A stretch of DNA of 13,393 nt from Anaerolineae bacterium (GTDB taxonomy: Bacteria > Chloroflexota > Anaerolineae > 4572-78 > J111): contig JAGRCC010000422.1 in the NCBI GenBank assembly GCA_020433785.1, positions 1-13,393 of the forward strand, written 5' to 3'. Below, piece by piece: positions 6,690 through 13,393 of the stretch (within the stretch, counting starts at the first letter, position 1; each line of letters starts with the position of its first letter). The position numbers were made by a program, and so were the translations under genes. Below the pieces are notes generated by a model. It had not been told where the DNA came from. It worked only from the letters and a program-made list of their open reading frames with translations, and ran no database searches.

Positions 6690-7112
6690 TTGTCTAATCT
6701 ATTCATTCCCCTGGTAACCCTGTGGCAGCAGGATCCTGACGGCGCTCAAATTTTTTCTGTTATCTTTTCACTCATCATGTCTTGTTTTGCCTTGGTGTTG
6801 GCCGTCTTTATTATCATCGGGTTTTGGAAAATGTTCGAAAAGGCCGGTAAACCGGGCTGGGCTTCACTGATCCCCATTTATAACTTGTATATTCTGATAG
6901 AAATAGCCGGGCGGCCGTGGTGGTGGTTGATTCTGTTGTTGATCCCCTTTGTCAATATTATTGTCTGGCTGTTACTCTGTATCGATATCGCCAAATCGTT
7001 TGGCAAGGATGCCGTGATCTGGGGAGTGCTGCTGCTGTTCATCCTCAACGGGGTTGGGTTTGTTATCCTTGGCTTTAGTGATGCCGTTTATGAGGGTCCG
7101 GCAGCCGGTTGA
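6690..7112 (+). CDS. DUF5684 family membrane protein
   Basis: A 140-residue membrane protein with four hydrophobic helices at about residues 22-46, 70-85, 85-98 and 108-127. The central segment, running from WKMFEKAGKPGWASLIPIYN through IAGRPWWW to DIAKSFGK, is the signature of DUF5684 (PF18936), a family of unknown function found in many bacteria. The start is TTG, chosen because AAAGGAG lies six bases before it and no ATG is near. No signal peptide is evident. The next gene begins 40 bases downstream on the same strand, so the two are probably co-transcribed. Confidence 0.85.
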   Translation: MSNLFIPLVTLWQQDPDGAQIFSVIFSLIMSCFALVLAVFIIIGFWKMFEKAGKPGWASLIPIYNLYILIEIAGRPWWWLILLLIPFVNIIVWLLLCIDIAKSFGKDAVIWGVLLLFILNGVGFVILGFSDAVYEGPAAG

Positions 7113-7152
7113 AGTTAGTTATTCACGATCTTAGTTCATCAGGATAACTCAT

Positions 7153-8469
7153 ATGCGATCAACGGTCGATCCGGCTGTTAAGGCCGACAGCCCGGATGAA
7201 ATAGAACAACTGGCCGAAGCGCAGTCGCGCTCGAAATTGGCCTGGAAACGGCTGTGGCTGCAAATTAGCAGCCTCGATCCGGTGGATGTGCTCAGGCTGC
7301 TGCTGGTCATCGGGGGGTTGGTCACAGTTCTTTGGTTGATCCAGCTGTCCTGGTCGGCCTTGCTGCCCTTTCAAATCGGGATTGTGCTGGCCTATATTAT
7401 GGCCCCGCTGGTTAACCGATTGCAGCACTATATGCCTCGCTGGACGGCCATTCTTATCGTTCTTCTTATCTTTCTGTTGATTCTGTTCCTGGTCATTGCC
7501 TTCTTAATTCCGCCCTTGATCGGTCAGTTGAGCAACCTGCTGCAATCTCTGCCGAACACGGAACAGCTACAACAATACATGCTCGCTCTAAACAATTACC
7601 TTGATAAGCTCCCGGTAGAGTATCGTCGCGCGATCGATGAGGGCGTCAACGAAGCCTTAAACAGTCTCCGCAATAATGTTTTAAGCTATATTCGCGGGCT
7701 GATCAATCTGGGTATTAGCGCTGTGCTGAGTGTGGTCAATACCTTTACCTTTTTGTTGGGCTTCGTAGTTATTCCGTTCTGGTTATTCTTTGTCCTAATC
7801 GACATTGAGCCAGGGAGAAAAGCTTTAAACCAGCTAATTCCGGCCCGCATCCGCACCGACTTTTGGTCGGTGTTGACCATCATCAACCGTGTTATCGGTA
7901 GCTATTTTCGCGGCCAGCTCATCCTGGGCACGGTTATTTTCTTTGCCGTGTTCATTGGGTTAAACCTTTTGGAATGGGCCGGCGTTGAGGGTATCCGCTT
8001 TAAGCTCCTCTTGTCAGTTTTTGCCGGTTTTATGGAGTTAATCCCTTTTATCGGGCCCATCCTCGGTTCGATCCCGGCCATTATCGTGGGGTTGTTTCAT
8101 TCGTGGGAAACCGGTCTGGCGATTGCCCTGCTGTTTCTGGTCATTCAACAGTTGGAAGGCAACATTTTGGTGCCGCGAGTGGTGGGTGACAGCGTCAGCA
8201 TTCATCCGGCTATCGTTATGATGCTGGTGATTGTACTGGCCCCATTTGGGTTGATCTGGCTGATTATCGCGGTGCCGGTGGTGGCCATCGTCCGCGATAT
8301 TTATCTCTATATCTACGGCCGCCTTAGTAAACCACCGCTGCCCGCCGGCCAGCTCCCGCGAACGCCGGTCATCGAATCTGAGGTGCTGGTGACCAAAGCA
8401 GAGACGGCGGACAGTCAGAAACGGGTAACCAGCATTGAGCCACCGGAGACAAAAGGAGTTGTGGATTAA
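7153..8469 (+). CDS. AI-2E family transporter (PerM/TqsA-like)
   Basis: A 438-residue membrane protein of the AI-2E transporter family (PF01594). A charged cytoplasmic N-terminus (1-45) is followed by paired hydrophobic helices (about 48-120), a soluble segment (125-180), then the conserved core with GSYFRGQLILG, ELIPFIGPILGSIPAI and QQLEGNILVPRVVG. The polar tail of about 60 residues (378-438) is longer than in E. coli TqsA. Members include autoinducer-2 exporters and Na+/H+-type antiporters, so the substrate cannot be set by family alone, and no LuxS or Lsr genes are in view. The ATG has AGGA eight bases upstream. It lies between the DUF5684 and YihY genes with short gaps, suggesting one transcript. 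Confidence 0.92.
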   Translation: MRSTVDPAVKADSPDEIEQLAEAQSRSKLAWKRLWLQISSLDPVDVLRLLLVIGGLVTVLWLIQLSWSALLPFQIGIVLAYIMAPLVNRLQHYMPRWTAILIVLLIFLLILFLVIAFLIPPLIGQLSNLLQSLPNTEQLQQYMLALNNYLDKLPVEYRRAIDEGVNEALNSLRNNVLSYIRGLINLGISAVLSVVNTFTFLLGFVVIPFWLFFVLIDIEPGRKALNQLIPARIRTDFWSVLTIINRVIGSYFRGQLILGTVIFFAVFIGLNLLEWAGVEGIRFKLLLSVFAGFMELIPFIGPILGSIPAIIVGLFHSWETGLAIALLFLVIQQLEGNILVPRVVGDSVSIHPAIVMMLVIVLAPFGLIWLIIAVPVVAIVRDIYLYIYGRLSKPPLPAGQLPRTPVIESEVLVTKAETADSQKRVTSIEPPETKGVVD

Positions 8470-8541
8470 CGCCAGGTCTAATAGGTGCTTATTTTGGAAA
8501 TCTACAAGGTCTGGCCTGAATAGTAACTTTGAGACCAACTA

Positions 8542-9507
8542 TTGAAACATCTGATCAAGAATAAACGATTACTAGAAGTTTACGAGCTCATTGAAGATAC
8601 CCTGGTCGGCTGGGGTGATCATGACGGCATGACGCACGGGGCCGCGCTGTCTTTCTATACCCTCTTTTCAATCGTCCCGCTGCTGCTCTTATCAGTTGGG
8701 ATCAGTAGTATCCTGTTTAATCAAATCGATGTCATTGGCGCTATGCTTAATGCGATCAGCCAATTTGTTGGCGAAGATATTGCCAATATTATCAATGTCT
8801 TACTGATCGCCAGCGGGGTAGGAGAGCGTGGGAAAGATCTTTCTTCAGCCGGTTTGATTGCCACTTTGATCGGGGTTGGAACATTACTGTTTAGCGCCTC
8901 ATTGATTTTTAATGGTCTCCAAATTTCGCTCAATGCGATGTGGAACATCAAAGTCGGGAAAGAGAGCATTCAAGAGGATTATCTCAAGAGTCTTATTGTA
9001 ACCGTCTACACGCGCTTATTATCGATCCTGGCCGTTCTGGCGGTGGGCCTACTGGTTTTGATTTTGACCCTGATCCACGCCTTGTGGACGGCCTTGCCGG
9101 CGCCGTTCATTAAGAACTGGGTCGCCGATTCCTACCTTGTCTTACAGGTATTCAATTTGGTAATTTCACCTCTGGTTTACACCATAATTTTCGCTATAAT
9201 CTTCAAATTTCTGCCCCAAGCTCGCATTCGTTGGCGGGATGTCTGGCCAGGGGCATTGGTTACCGCAATTCTCATTTGGCTCGGCGGGACAATTGTGTGG
9301 TTCTCGGTGAGCCGGGGAGCGATTTCAGCCATTTACGGGGCGGTTAGTATTCTGATCAGTTTAATTATTTGGATTTTTTACTCGGCCAACGCTTTTTTGA
9401 TTGGGGCTAAGTTTACGCAAGTTTTCGCTGATCGCTATGGGCAGGGTGTAGTTCAAGCAAAACCCAGCGTCTTGGACTTAGATTTTTATCCCCGAAAGCA
9501 CGATTAA
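8542..9507 (+). CDS. YihY/virulence factor BrkB family membrane protein
   Basis: A 321-residue inner membrane protein of the YihY/BrkB family (COG1295). The opening motif HGAALSFYTLFSIVPLLLL (about 32-50) is typical, as is the C-terminal block RWRDVWPGALVTA, then SAIYGAVSILISLIIWIFYSANAFLIGA. About six helices are present. The family was once wrongly named ribonuclease BN; its actual function is unknown, with transport or envelope roles proposed. TTG is the only start codon between an in-frame stop at 8530 and the conserved region, and its ribosome site is weak. It follows the AI-2E gene by 72 bases on the same strand. Confidence 0.88.
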   Translation: MKHLIKNKRLLEVYELIEDTLVGWGDHDGMTHGAALSFYTLFSIVPLLLLSVGISSILFNQIDVIGAMLNAISQFVGEDIANIINVLLIASGVGERGKDLSSAGLIATLIGVGTLLFSASLIFNGLQISLNAMWNIKVGKESIQEDYLKSLIVTVYTRLLSILAVLAVGLLVLILTLIHALWTALPAPFIKNWVADSYLVLQVFNLVISPLVYTIIFAIIFKFLPQARIRWRDVWPGALVTAILIWLGGTIVWFSVSRGAISAIYGAVSILISLIIWIFYSANAFLIGAKFTQVFADRYGQGVVQAKPSVLDLDFYPRKHD

Positions 9508-9580
9508 CTCCAATAAACGTATCTTCATCTCCCTAGCTCCGTCGCCTACCTACCTGCTATGAGGTTATTCATTCTTCATT

Positions 9581-9613
9581 ATATATGAGTTATATATGGG
9601 TCATATAGGGGTC
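9581..9613 (+). repeat. Three tandem 11-bp units before the four-helix gene
   Basis: The units ATATATGAGTT, ATATATGGGTC and ATATAGGGGTC follow each other without gaps. The last one supplies the GGGG ribosome site six bases before the ATG at 9618. An 11-base period is close to one helical turn, so a protein could contact the same face three times. Simple slippage of an AT-rich stretch is the alternative. Confidence 0.55.
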
Positions 9614-9617
9614 GTCT

Positions 9618-10067
9618 ATGTCAAACCAACAACATCCCAAACGCCCCTTTGGCGTTACCGCGATGGTCATCCTCCAGCTTTTCACCATTTCGTTCTTAAT
9701 CCTCTACATTTTAATTTTACTGGCAACCATCGGGCTCATCGATATCCCCATGCTCAAAGGAATTGACACCCCAGCGCTACCATCCGAAGGGGAGCCTTAT
9801 GGGCAGTTACTCGGCCTAACGATCGTTCTCATTTACGCCGTAACCGTAGCCGTGGGCCTATGGCGTCTTAAACGCTGGGCCTGGTTTCTGCTGATGGTCC
9901 AACTCGGTTTCGATATGACCCTGAGCCTGTGGTCGTACGCCCAGGGCGAGCCGGCTTATTTTAGAATGTTGACCAATGTCATGTACGTTCTCTATCTGAA
10001 CATGCGTGAGGTTCAGCAAGCGTTCGGTCACGAGCCGGCCCGGCGGGAGACGCCATGGACGACCTAA
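9618..10067 (+). CDS. Small four-helix membrane protein, function unknown
   Basis: A 149-residue protein with a short basic N-terminus and four hydrophobic segments (about 12-40, 64-82, 87-106 and 115-130). The opening RPFGVTAMVILQL, the GLWRLKRWAWFL motif (80-91) and the ending YLNMREVQQAFG resemble a broad group of small bacterial proteins near DUF2127, but I do not place it firmly. GGGG lies six bases before the ATG. Its last 13 bases overlap the start of the next gene, so the two are translationally coupled and their products probably act together in the membrane. Confidence 0.8.
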   Translation: MSNQQHPKRPFGVTAMVILQLFTISFLILYILILLATIGLIDIPMLKGIDTPALPSEGEPYGQLLGLTIVLIYAVTVAVGLWRLKRWAWFLLMVQLGFDMTLSLWSYAQGEPAYFRMLTNVMYVLYLNMREVQQAFGHEPARRETPWTT

Positions 10068-11863
10068 CCCTGCTGCGTATGTTCGAGCCGGTGGTTAAAT
10101 TCACCCACGGTGAGCTGTTCTTTCCCTGCGCCGTTGATGAATACGTACGTCGCTGTGGCCTCTGGCTGCGCTCCGATAAAGGGCGCGAACAGCAATTGAT
10201 CCCAACCGGCCACTTAACCGCCGAGCGATTAGCTCAATACGCCGCCGTCCCCCCCGGCCAGACTCTCTACCTGCGTTTCGTCGATGAGCCGCTCGATCCG
10301 CTCCAGTACCAACGCTGGCTGGCGCGGCCCGACAAGCCGGTGTTTCGCGCCCCCGGCCGCCTGACTCGCGTGGGCATCCTATCTCGCATCATCGACTCGC
10401 TTTTCTCCCTCTCATTAATTGTTCGCGGCCGGGTGCCGGGCGGCACGGCCGCCGCCGCCGATGTGCAGTACCGGGCCATGCAGCAGCAAGACCCTCGCTG
10501 CGCTTACCACGGCCGGGTGATTCGAGCCGGCGGCTACATTGTCTTACAGTACCTTTTCTTTTACGCCATGAACGACTGGCGCTCCGGCTTTTATGGCGCG
10601 AATGACCACGAGTCAGACTGGGAGCAGATTTTCGTTTATCTGTCCGATGACACGGCCGGGGAACCTACCCCGCTCTGGGTAGCCTACGCCTCGCACGATT
10701 TCCACGGGGATGATTTACGGCGCCGCTGGGATGACCCGGAGCTGCAAAAGGTCGATGACCGCCATCCGGTTGTTTTTGCCGGAGCCGGCTCTCACGCCAG
10801 TTATTTCCAGGCCGGCGAATATCTAATGAGCGTCGAACCGCCCTTTTTGCGCCCTTTGAAAGTGGGGCTGGTCGCGCTCCGCAAATTCTGGATCGAACAA
10901 CTCAAGCAAGGCAGCACCGACCAGGTCGCCGAAGAAGTGGGCGCGCTGTTGAGCATCCCCTTTGTCGATTATGCTCGCGGCGACGGTCGCGCCATCGGTC
11001 CCGGCCAAGATTACACCTGGTCGCCCGTGCTGCTCACCAAAGAGACTGCCTGGGCCGAGAACTACCGCGGGCTGTGGGGGCTGGACACCAAAGATCCGTT
11101 TGGCGGCGAACGCGCCCCGGCCGGCCCCAAATACAACCGCGATGGCTCAATCCGCACCTCCTGGTACGATCCGTTGGGTTGGGCCGGCCTGGACAAAGTC
11201 CCGCCGCCGGAAGTCGCGGTGGAGCAGCTGCGCCAGCAGATCGCCTTGTTGGACCAGCAGCGCGCCGCGCTCGACGAGGAGATCGCCCACAAGCGGGCCG
11301 ATGTACGCCGGCTCTCGCTGGAGGTCCAGGCTTTGCATGAGACTTCTTATTTCAAAGAGATTCATAAAGCCCAACAGGAACAACTCAACATCGCCGAGAG
11401 CGACCTCCATCAACTCCAACGCCGCGCCGTGGAGTTAACCGAAACCAAACTCGCCAGCCAAGCCTACCTGGCCAAGATCGACCAGGGCAATTGGGGCGAC
11501 CCCCAAGCCCACTTGCATCACAAACACCCGCCGGAGCCGCCGCTCGACCACCAGGCCCGCCTCACCGAACTATGGGCCGCAGTCAGCGGTGGGTTACTCC
11601 TGCTAGCCTTTACCATCGCCTTCATAATTAATCCCGGCCGCTGGTTCGTCTGGATCATCGCCATTGCCGTCGCTTTTGCGGCGATTGAAGCCACTGTGCG
11701 CGGACGACTCTCCCATTTCCTGCTCAACACCACCATCATCCTGGCCGTGATTACCAGCCTCATCTTGATCAAAGAGTTCTGGTATCTGCTGTTCATTCTC
11801 GGTTTGTTTGCCTTGGTGTTTACGATGATCGCCGAAAATTTACGAGAATTATGGCGGCGATAG
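10055..11863 (+). CDS. Vps62/NPP1-like domain, coiled coil and C-terminal membrane anchor protein
   Basis: A 602-residue protein with three parts. Residues 1-380 resemble bacterial Vps62-related/NPP1-like sandwich domains: EPVVKFTHGELFFPCAVDEY (11-30), the charged DHESDWE (184-190) comparable to the GHRHDWE heptapeptide of NPP1 proteins, ASHDFHG (212-218) and GAGSHASYF (243-251). Residues 384-470 are a Gln/Glu/Leu-rich coiled coil. Residues about 508-593 form four membrane helices in two close pairs, ending in a short basic tail. There is no signal peptide, so the large N-terminal part is predicted to be cytoplasmic and tethered to the membrane. GGGAG five bases before the ATG supports the start, which overlaps the preceding membrane gene. 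Function is unknown; NPP1 proteins bind membrane lipids and metal, but that is only an analogy. Confidence 0.8.
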   Translation: MDDLTLLRMFEPVVKFTHGELFFPCAVDEYVRRCGLWLRSDKGREQQLIPTGHLTAERLAQYAAVPPGQTLYLRFVDEPLDPLQYQRWLARPDKPVFRAPGRLTRVGILSRIIDSLFSLSLIVRGRVPGGTAAAADVQYRAMQQQDPRCAYHGRVIRAGGYIVLQYLFFYAMNDWRSGFYGANDHESDWEQIFVYLSDDTAGEPTPLWVAYASHDFHGDDLRRRWDDPELQKVDDRHPVVFAGAGSHASYFQAGEYLMSVEPPFLRPLKVGLVALRKFWIEQLKQGSTDQVAEEVGALLSIPFVDYARGDGRAIGPGQDYTWSPVLLTKETAWAENYRGLWGLDTKDPFGGERAPAGPKYNRDGSIRTSWYDPLGWAGLDKVPPPEVAVEQLRQQIALLDQQRAALDEEIAHKRADVRRLSLEVQALHETSYFKEIHKAQQEQLNIAESDLHQLQRRAVELTETKLASQAYLAKIDQGNWGDPQAHLHHKHPPEPPLDHQARLTELWAAVSGGLLLLAFTIAFIINPGRWFVWIIAIAVAFAAIEATVRGRLSHFLLNTTIILAVITSLILIKEFWYLLFILGLFALVFTMIAENLRELWRR

Positions 11864-11869
11864 ACTGTG

Positions 11870-11932
11870 AGCGGTCAGCTATCAGCTATCAGCCGTCAGT
11901 AAGACCAAGCTAATAGATAAAAACTGACCGCT
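11870..11932. repeat. Heptamer tandem repeats within an inverted repeat
   Basis: Four 7-base units, AGCGGTC, AGCTATC, AGCTATC and AGCCGTC (11870-11897), begin seven bases after the stop of the 602-residue gene. The first unit is part of a perfect 9-base arm AGCGGTCAG (11870-11878) complementary to CTGACCGCT (11924-11932). No U-tract follows. Such heptamer arrays resemble the short tandemly repeated repetitive sequences known from cyanobacteria. Confidence 0.6.
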
Positions 11933-11954
11933 TATAAATACATAACCCAGACAA

Positions 11955-12070
11955 GCCGGAACCAAAAAATTTAACGCTAAAGACACTACCGGCGCAAGCG
12001 ACGCCAAAGAAATTATAAAAATGTTTGCGACTTTAGCGTCATCTGCGCCTCTTGCGTTTAAATTTCCGGC
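11955..12070. repeat. Imperfect palindromic intergenic element
   Basis: The outer arms GCCGGAA (11955-11961) and TTCCGGC (12064-12070) enclose perfect inner arms ACGCTAAAG (11974-11982) and CTTTAGCGT (12031-12039). Both halves carry variants of a TTTAACGC/GCGCAAG-type sequence. There is no open frame of note in it. It may be a miniature inverted-repeat element or a worn dispersed repeat. It fills most of the gap before the hydrolase gene. Confidence 0.5.
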
Positions 12071-12114
12071 TCAACGTCTTGTTTTTTTGACTAGAAGTGG
12101 CTTGCCTAGAGACG

Positions 12115-12786
12115 ATGTCGATACGAATTCATATCATCAAAACCTGGATGAGCAACGTCTTCCTCATCGAAACGGACGCCGGGCTGATTTTGGTCGATAC
12201 CGGCCCGCCCCGCAGCGAAGGCAAAATATTGGCGCGGCTGCAAGCCTTGGGCCGCGACGACCTGCGGCTGATCTTTCTGACCCACGCCCACTACGATCAC
12301 TTTGGCAGTGCCGCCACGTTGAAACAACGCACCGGCGCGCCCATCGCCATCAATCGCGTCGACGCCGATGCCCTGGCCCGTGCCGAAACCGCACTTGGCT
12401 CCGTTCGAGGTTCCGCCTGGATTGCCAAAATCGGCCTCCCGCTAATGGATTTGGTGATGCCGGTCACGCCTGTTCAAGCCGATTTGCTCCTCGACGACGG
12501 CGACCGGCTCAATGAGTTCGGCCTCGACGCCCAAATGATCCATACCCCCGGCCACACCTTGGGCTCGAGCACCCTCCTGGTCGAAAACCGGCTGGCCTTT
12601 GTGGGCGATCTGATCTCCATGCTCGGCGGGCCGCACGCCCAATGCCGCTTCGCCGTTGATTGGAAGCAACAGGCCAAAAGCTTGCGCCGCTTACAGCAGC
12701 TTCAACCAGCGGAGGTCTACTGCGGCCACGGTCCCCAACCCCTCAGCGGCGACATTTTTCAGGAGCTACAACCGTTTCAACCTTAG
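12115..12786 (+). CDS. Metallo-beta-lactamase-fold hydrolase
   Basis: A 223-residue metal-dependent hydrolase. Ligand motifs are in order: HAHYDH at 57-62 (His57, His59, Asp61, His62), His147 in TPGHT, Asp165 in FVGD and His205 in CGHG. The chain is a compact single domain of normal length without signal peptide or membrane helix, so it acts in the cytoplasm. The family covers glyoxalase II, lactonases, thiolesterases and others, and the sequence does not tell which. ATG 12115 is chosen because MSIRIHIIKTW starts the first strand as usual; GTG 12097 in the same frame would add six residues, and neither has a strong ribosome site. It stands alone between repeat-rich gaps. Confidence 0.88.
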   Translation: MSIRIHIIKTWMSNVFLIETDAGLILVDTGPPRSEGKILARLQALGRDDLRLIFLTHAHYDHFGSAATLKQRTGAPIAINRVDADALARAETALGSVRGSAWIAKIGLPLMDLVMPVTPVQADLLLDDGDRLNEFGLDAQMIHTPGHTLGSSTLLVENRLAFVGDLISMLGGPHAQCRFAVDWKQQAKSLRRLQQLQPAEVYCGHGPQPLSGDIFQELQPFQP

Positions 12787-12873
12787 CCGTCACCCTCTTA
12801 AACTACCCTTAAGCTCAATTTTAGGGTCGCTTAAAGTCGTCCTCAGCTTAAAATTGTAGAATATATCTGTATC

Positions 12874-12937
12874 AAAGACACGGTTAGCCGCTGGGGTCCC
12901 GGCCAATTCGCGCCCCGGCGGAAACCGTGTCTTTTTT
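12874..12937 (+). terminator. Strong intrinsic terminator with a two-part stem
   Basis: AAAGACACGGTT (12874-12885) pairs perfectly with AACCGTGTCTTT (12923-12934). An inner GC-rich stem (12888-12896 with 12913-12921, one G-U pair) extends it beyond a small bulge to a 16-base loop. The last T residues of the stem belong to a six-T run (12932-12937). The U-tract exists only on the plus strand, matching the hydrolase gene about 90 bases upstream. The stem is longer than most terminators. Confidence 0.8.
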
Positions 12938-12948
12938 ACGATTGGAGT

Positions 12949-12972
12949 GGAGCGACAAAGCTTGCTTTGTCA
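12949..12972 (+). repeat. Dispersed repeat, second copy
   Basis: These 24 bases match the reverse complement of 1231-1254 at 23 positions. The inner part is a palindrome, GACAAAGC-TT-GCTTTGTC (12954-12971). The copies are in opposite orientation, both in intergenic DNA just after a gene or terminator. Flanks differ, so this is a short dispersed element, not a large duplication. Confidence 0.75.
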
Positions 12973-13017
12973 AGCCCGATCAAAGCAGAGGGCGCCAGTT
13001 AGTTATGGGGCGAGATA

Positions 13018-13154
13018 GAAACACTGAGTCACTGGGGGAAATGAACACACTGAAGTCTCTACGCATCGGATGCCTTTCAATTTAACCTTAAGCGGAACCG
13101 AAAGGCTAAAGCTACTGCTCAGTAACATCATTCTTCTCAGTGGTTCAGTGTTTC
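13018..13154. repeat. Long-spaced inverted repeat before the last gene
   Basis: The 17-base arms 13018-13034 (beginning GAAACACTGA) and 13138-13154 (ending TCAGTGTTTC) are complementary at 15 positions and separated by 103 bases. The arms contain 7-base CACTGA-type units like those in short tandem repeats. The internal DNA has no credible gene. A miniature inverted-repeat element is possible. Confidence 0.5.
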
Positions 13155-13233
13155 AACGTTCGGGTTGCCCCAATTCTGAAGTACACTCAAGCAGAGCCTC
13201 GATGCTCCAAACCTTTATCTTCAAGGAAAAACC

Positions 13234-13393
13234 ATGTCTTCAAAAAGAGCCTCACGCACCAAACAACGCTCACCAAGCCGGCGCAACGACTCATCGGGCG
13301 GGCTAAAAACGTATGGGTTGATCATCGGCGTGGTAGCCGTCGCCTTAGCGGTGGTGGCGGCCATTGCCGTTTTTGGGGGCAGCAACCAACCCC
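13234..13393 (+). CDS. N-terminus of a membrane-anchored protein, partial (right edge)
   Basis: Fifty-three codons are visible. A very basic, Ser/Arg-rich cytoplasmic start (residues 1-25) is followed by one hydrophobic helix (about 28-47) and a polar exit (GGSNQP). AAGGA lies seven bases before the ATG. The layout fits a single-pass anchor or uncleaved signal for a domain outside the cytoplasm. Membrane-tethered DsbA/thioredoxin-like proteins in related bacteria often begin this way, but the visible part cannot prove that. Confidence 0.7.
   Translation, partial: MSSKRASRTKQRSPSRRNDSSGGLKTYGLIIGVVAVALAVVAAIAVFGGSNQP

Larger units (their letters stand above)
12787..13233. other. Repeat-rich intergenic region
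   Basis: About 450 bases between the hydrolase and the last gene. It holds a strong terminator hairpin, a copy of the dispersed repeat and a long imperfect inverted repeat, annotated separately. It also has an AT-rich start with a small inverted repeat (CAATTTTA at 12816-12823 and TAAAATTG at 12849-12856). No gene was recognised. Confidence 0.55.

Noticed and set aside
8038..8538. A 166-codon minus-strand frame rich in His, Gln, Asp and Arg
   Set aside because: It is the antisense shadow of the AI-2E family gene, with the typical polar composition of a frame opposite membrane helices.
10962..11438. A 158-codon plus-strand frame rich in Pro, Arg and Ser
   Set aside because: It lies wholly inside the 602-residue gene in another frame and has the skewed composition expected of a GC-rich shadow frame.
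11870..11897. A CRISPR-like repeat array
   Set aside because: The units are 7 bases long and directly adjacent with no spacers, so this is a tandem repeat and not a CRISPR array.
12021..12515. A 164-codon plus-strand frame overlapping the hydrolase start
   Set aside because: The overlapping frame encodes all metallo-hydrolase ligand motifs; this one is Arg/Pro-rich with no motif.

Overview
The window looks like chromosomal DNA of a free-living bacterium. It is moderately GC-rich, has ordinary Shine-Dalgarno (SD) spacing, uses some GTG and TTG starts, and its intergenic regions are full of short palindromes and short tandem repeats. The gene mix (solo rhomboid, HdeD-like, DUF5684, AI-2E-type and YihY proteins, plus a NuoF-linked soluble fumarate reductase) suggests Chloroflexota, perhaps Anaerolineae-like. 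That is an inference from general resemblance, because no taxonomic marker gene is present. No tRNA, rRNA, CRISPR array, transposase or phage gene was seen.

Region 1 (about 1-3522, minus strand) is a redox operon. It encodes an iron-sulfur protein with one [2Fe-2S] and two [4Fe-4S] motifs, then a fumarate reductase/succinate dehydrogenase-type flavoprotein, then a NuoF-like NADH/FMN/[4Fe-4S] subunit that runs off the left edge. No membrane anchor gene is seen. Together they read as a soluble NADH-linked fumarate reductase: NADH to FMN, through Fe-S clusters, to FAD, to fumarate. An insertion of palindromic repeats separates the last two genes.

Region 2 (3523-4633) is a divergent intergenic region with a good plus-strand promoter that drives an ADP-ribosylglycohydrolase gene.

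Region 3 (4813-11863) is a run of seven membrane or membrane-anchored proteins: an HdeD-like DUF308 protein (minus strand), then on the plus strand a rhomboid protease, a DUF5684 protein, an AI-2E family transporter, a YihY/BrkB family protein, a small four-helix protein, and a 602-residue protein. The last one joins a Vps62/NPP1-like domain to a coiled coil and four C-terminal membrane helices. The small four-helix gene overlaps it by 13 bases, so those two are probably made together.

Region 4 (11864-13393) holds heptamer and palindromic repeats, a metallo-beta-lactamase-fold hydrolase, a very strong intrinsic terminator, a second copy of the repeat seen near position 1240, and the start of a membrane-anchored protein cut by the right edge.

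The best candidates for something little described are the NADH-linked fumarate reductase module and the Vps62-like/coiled-coil/membrane protein with its small membrane partner.
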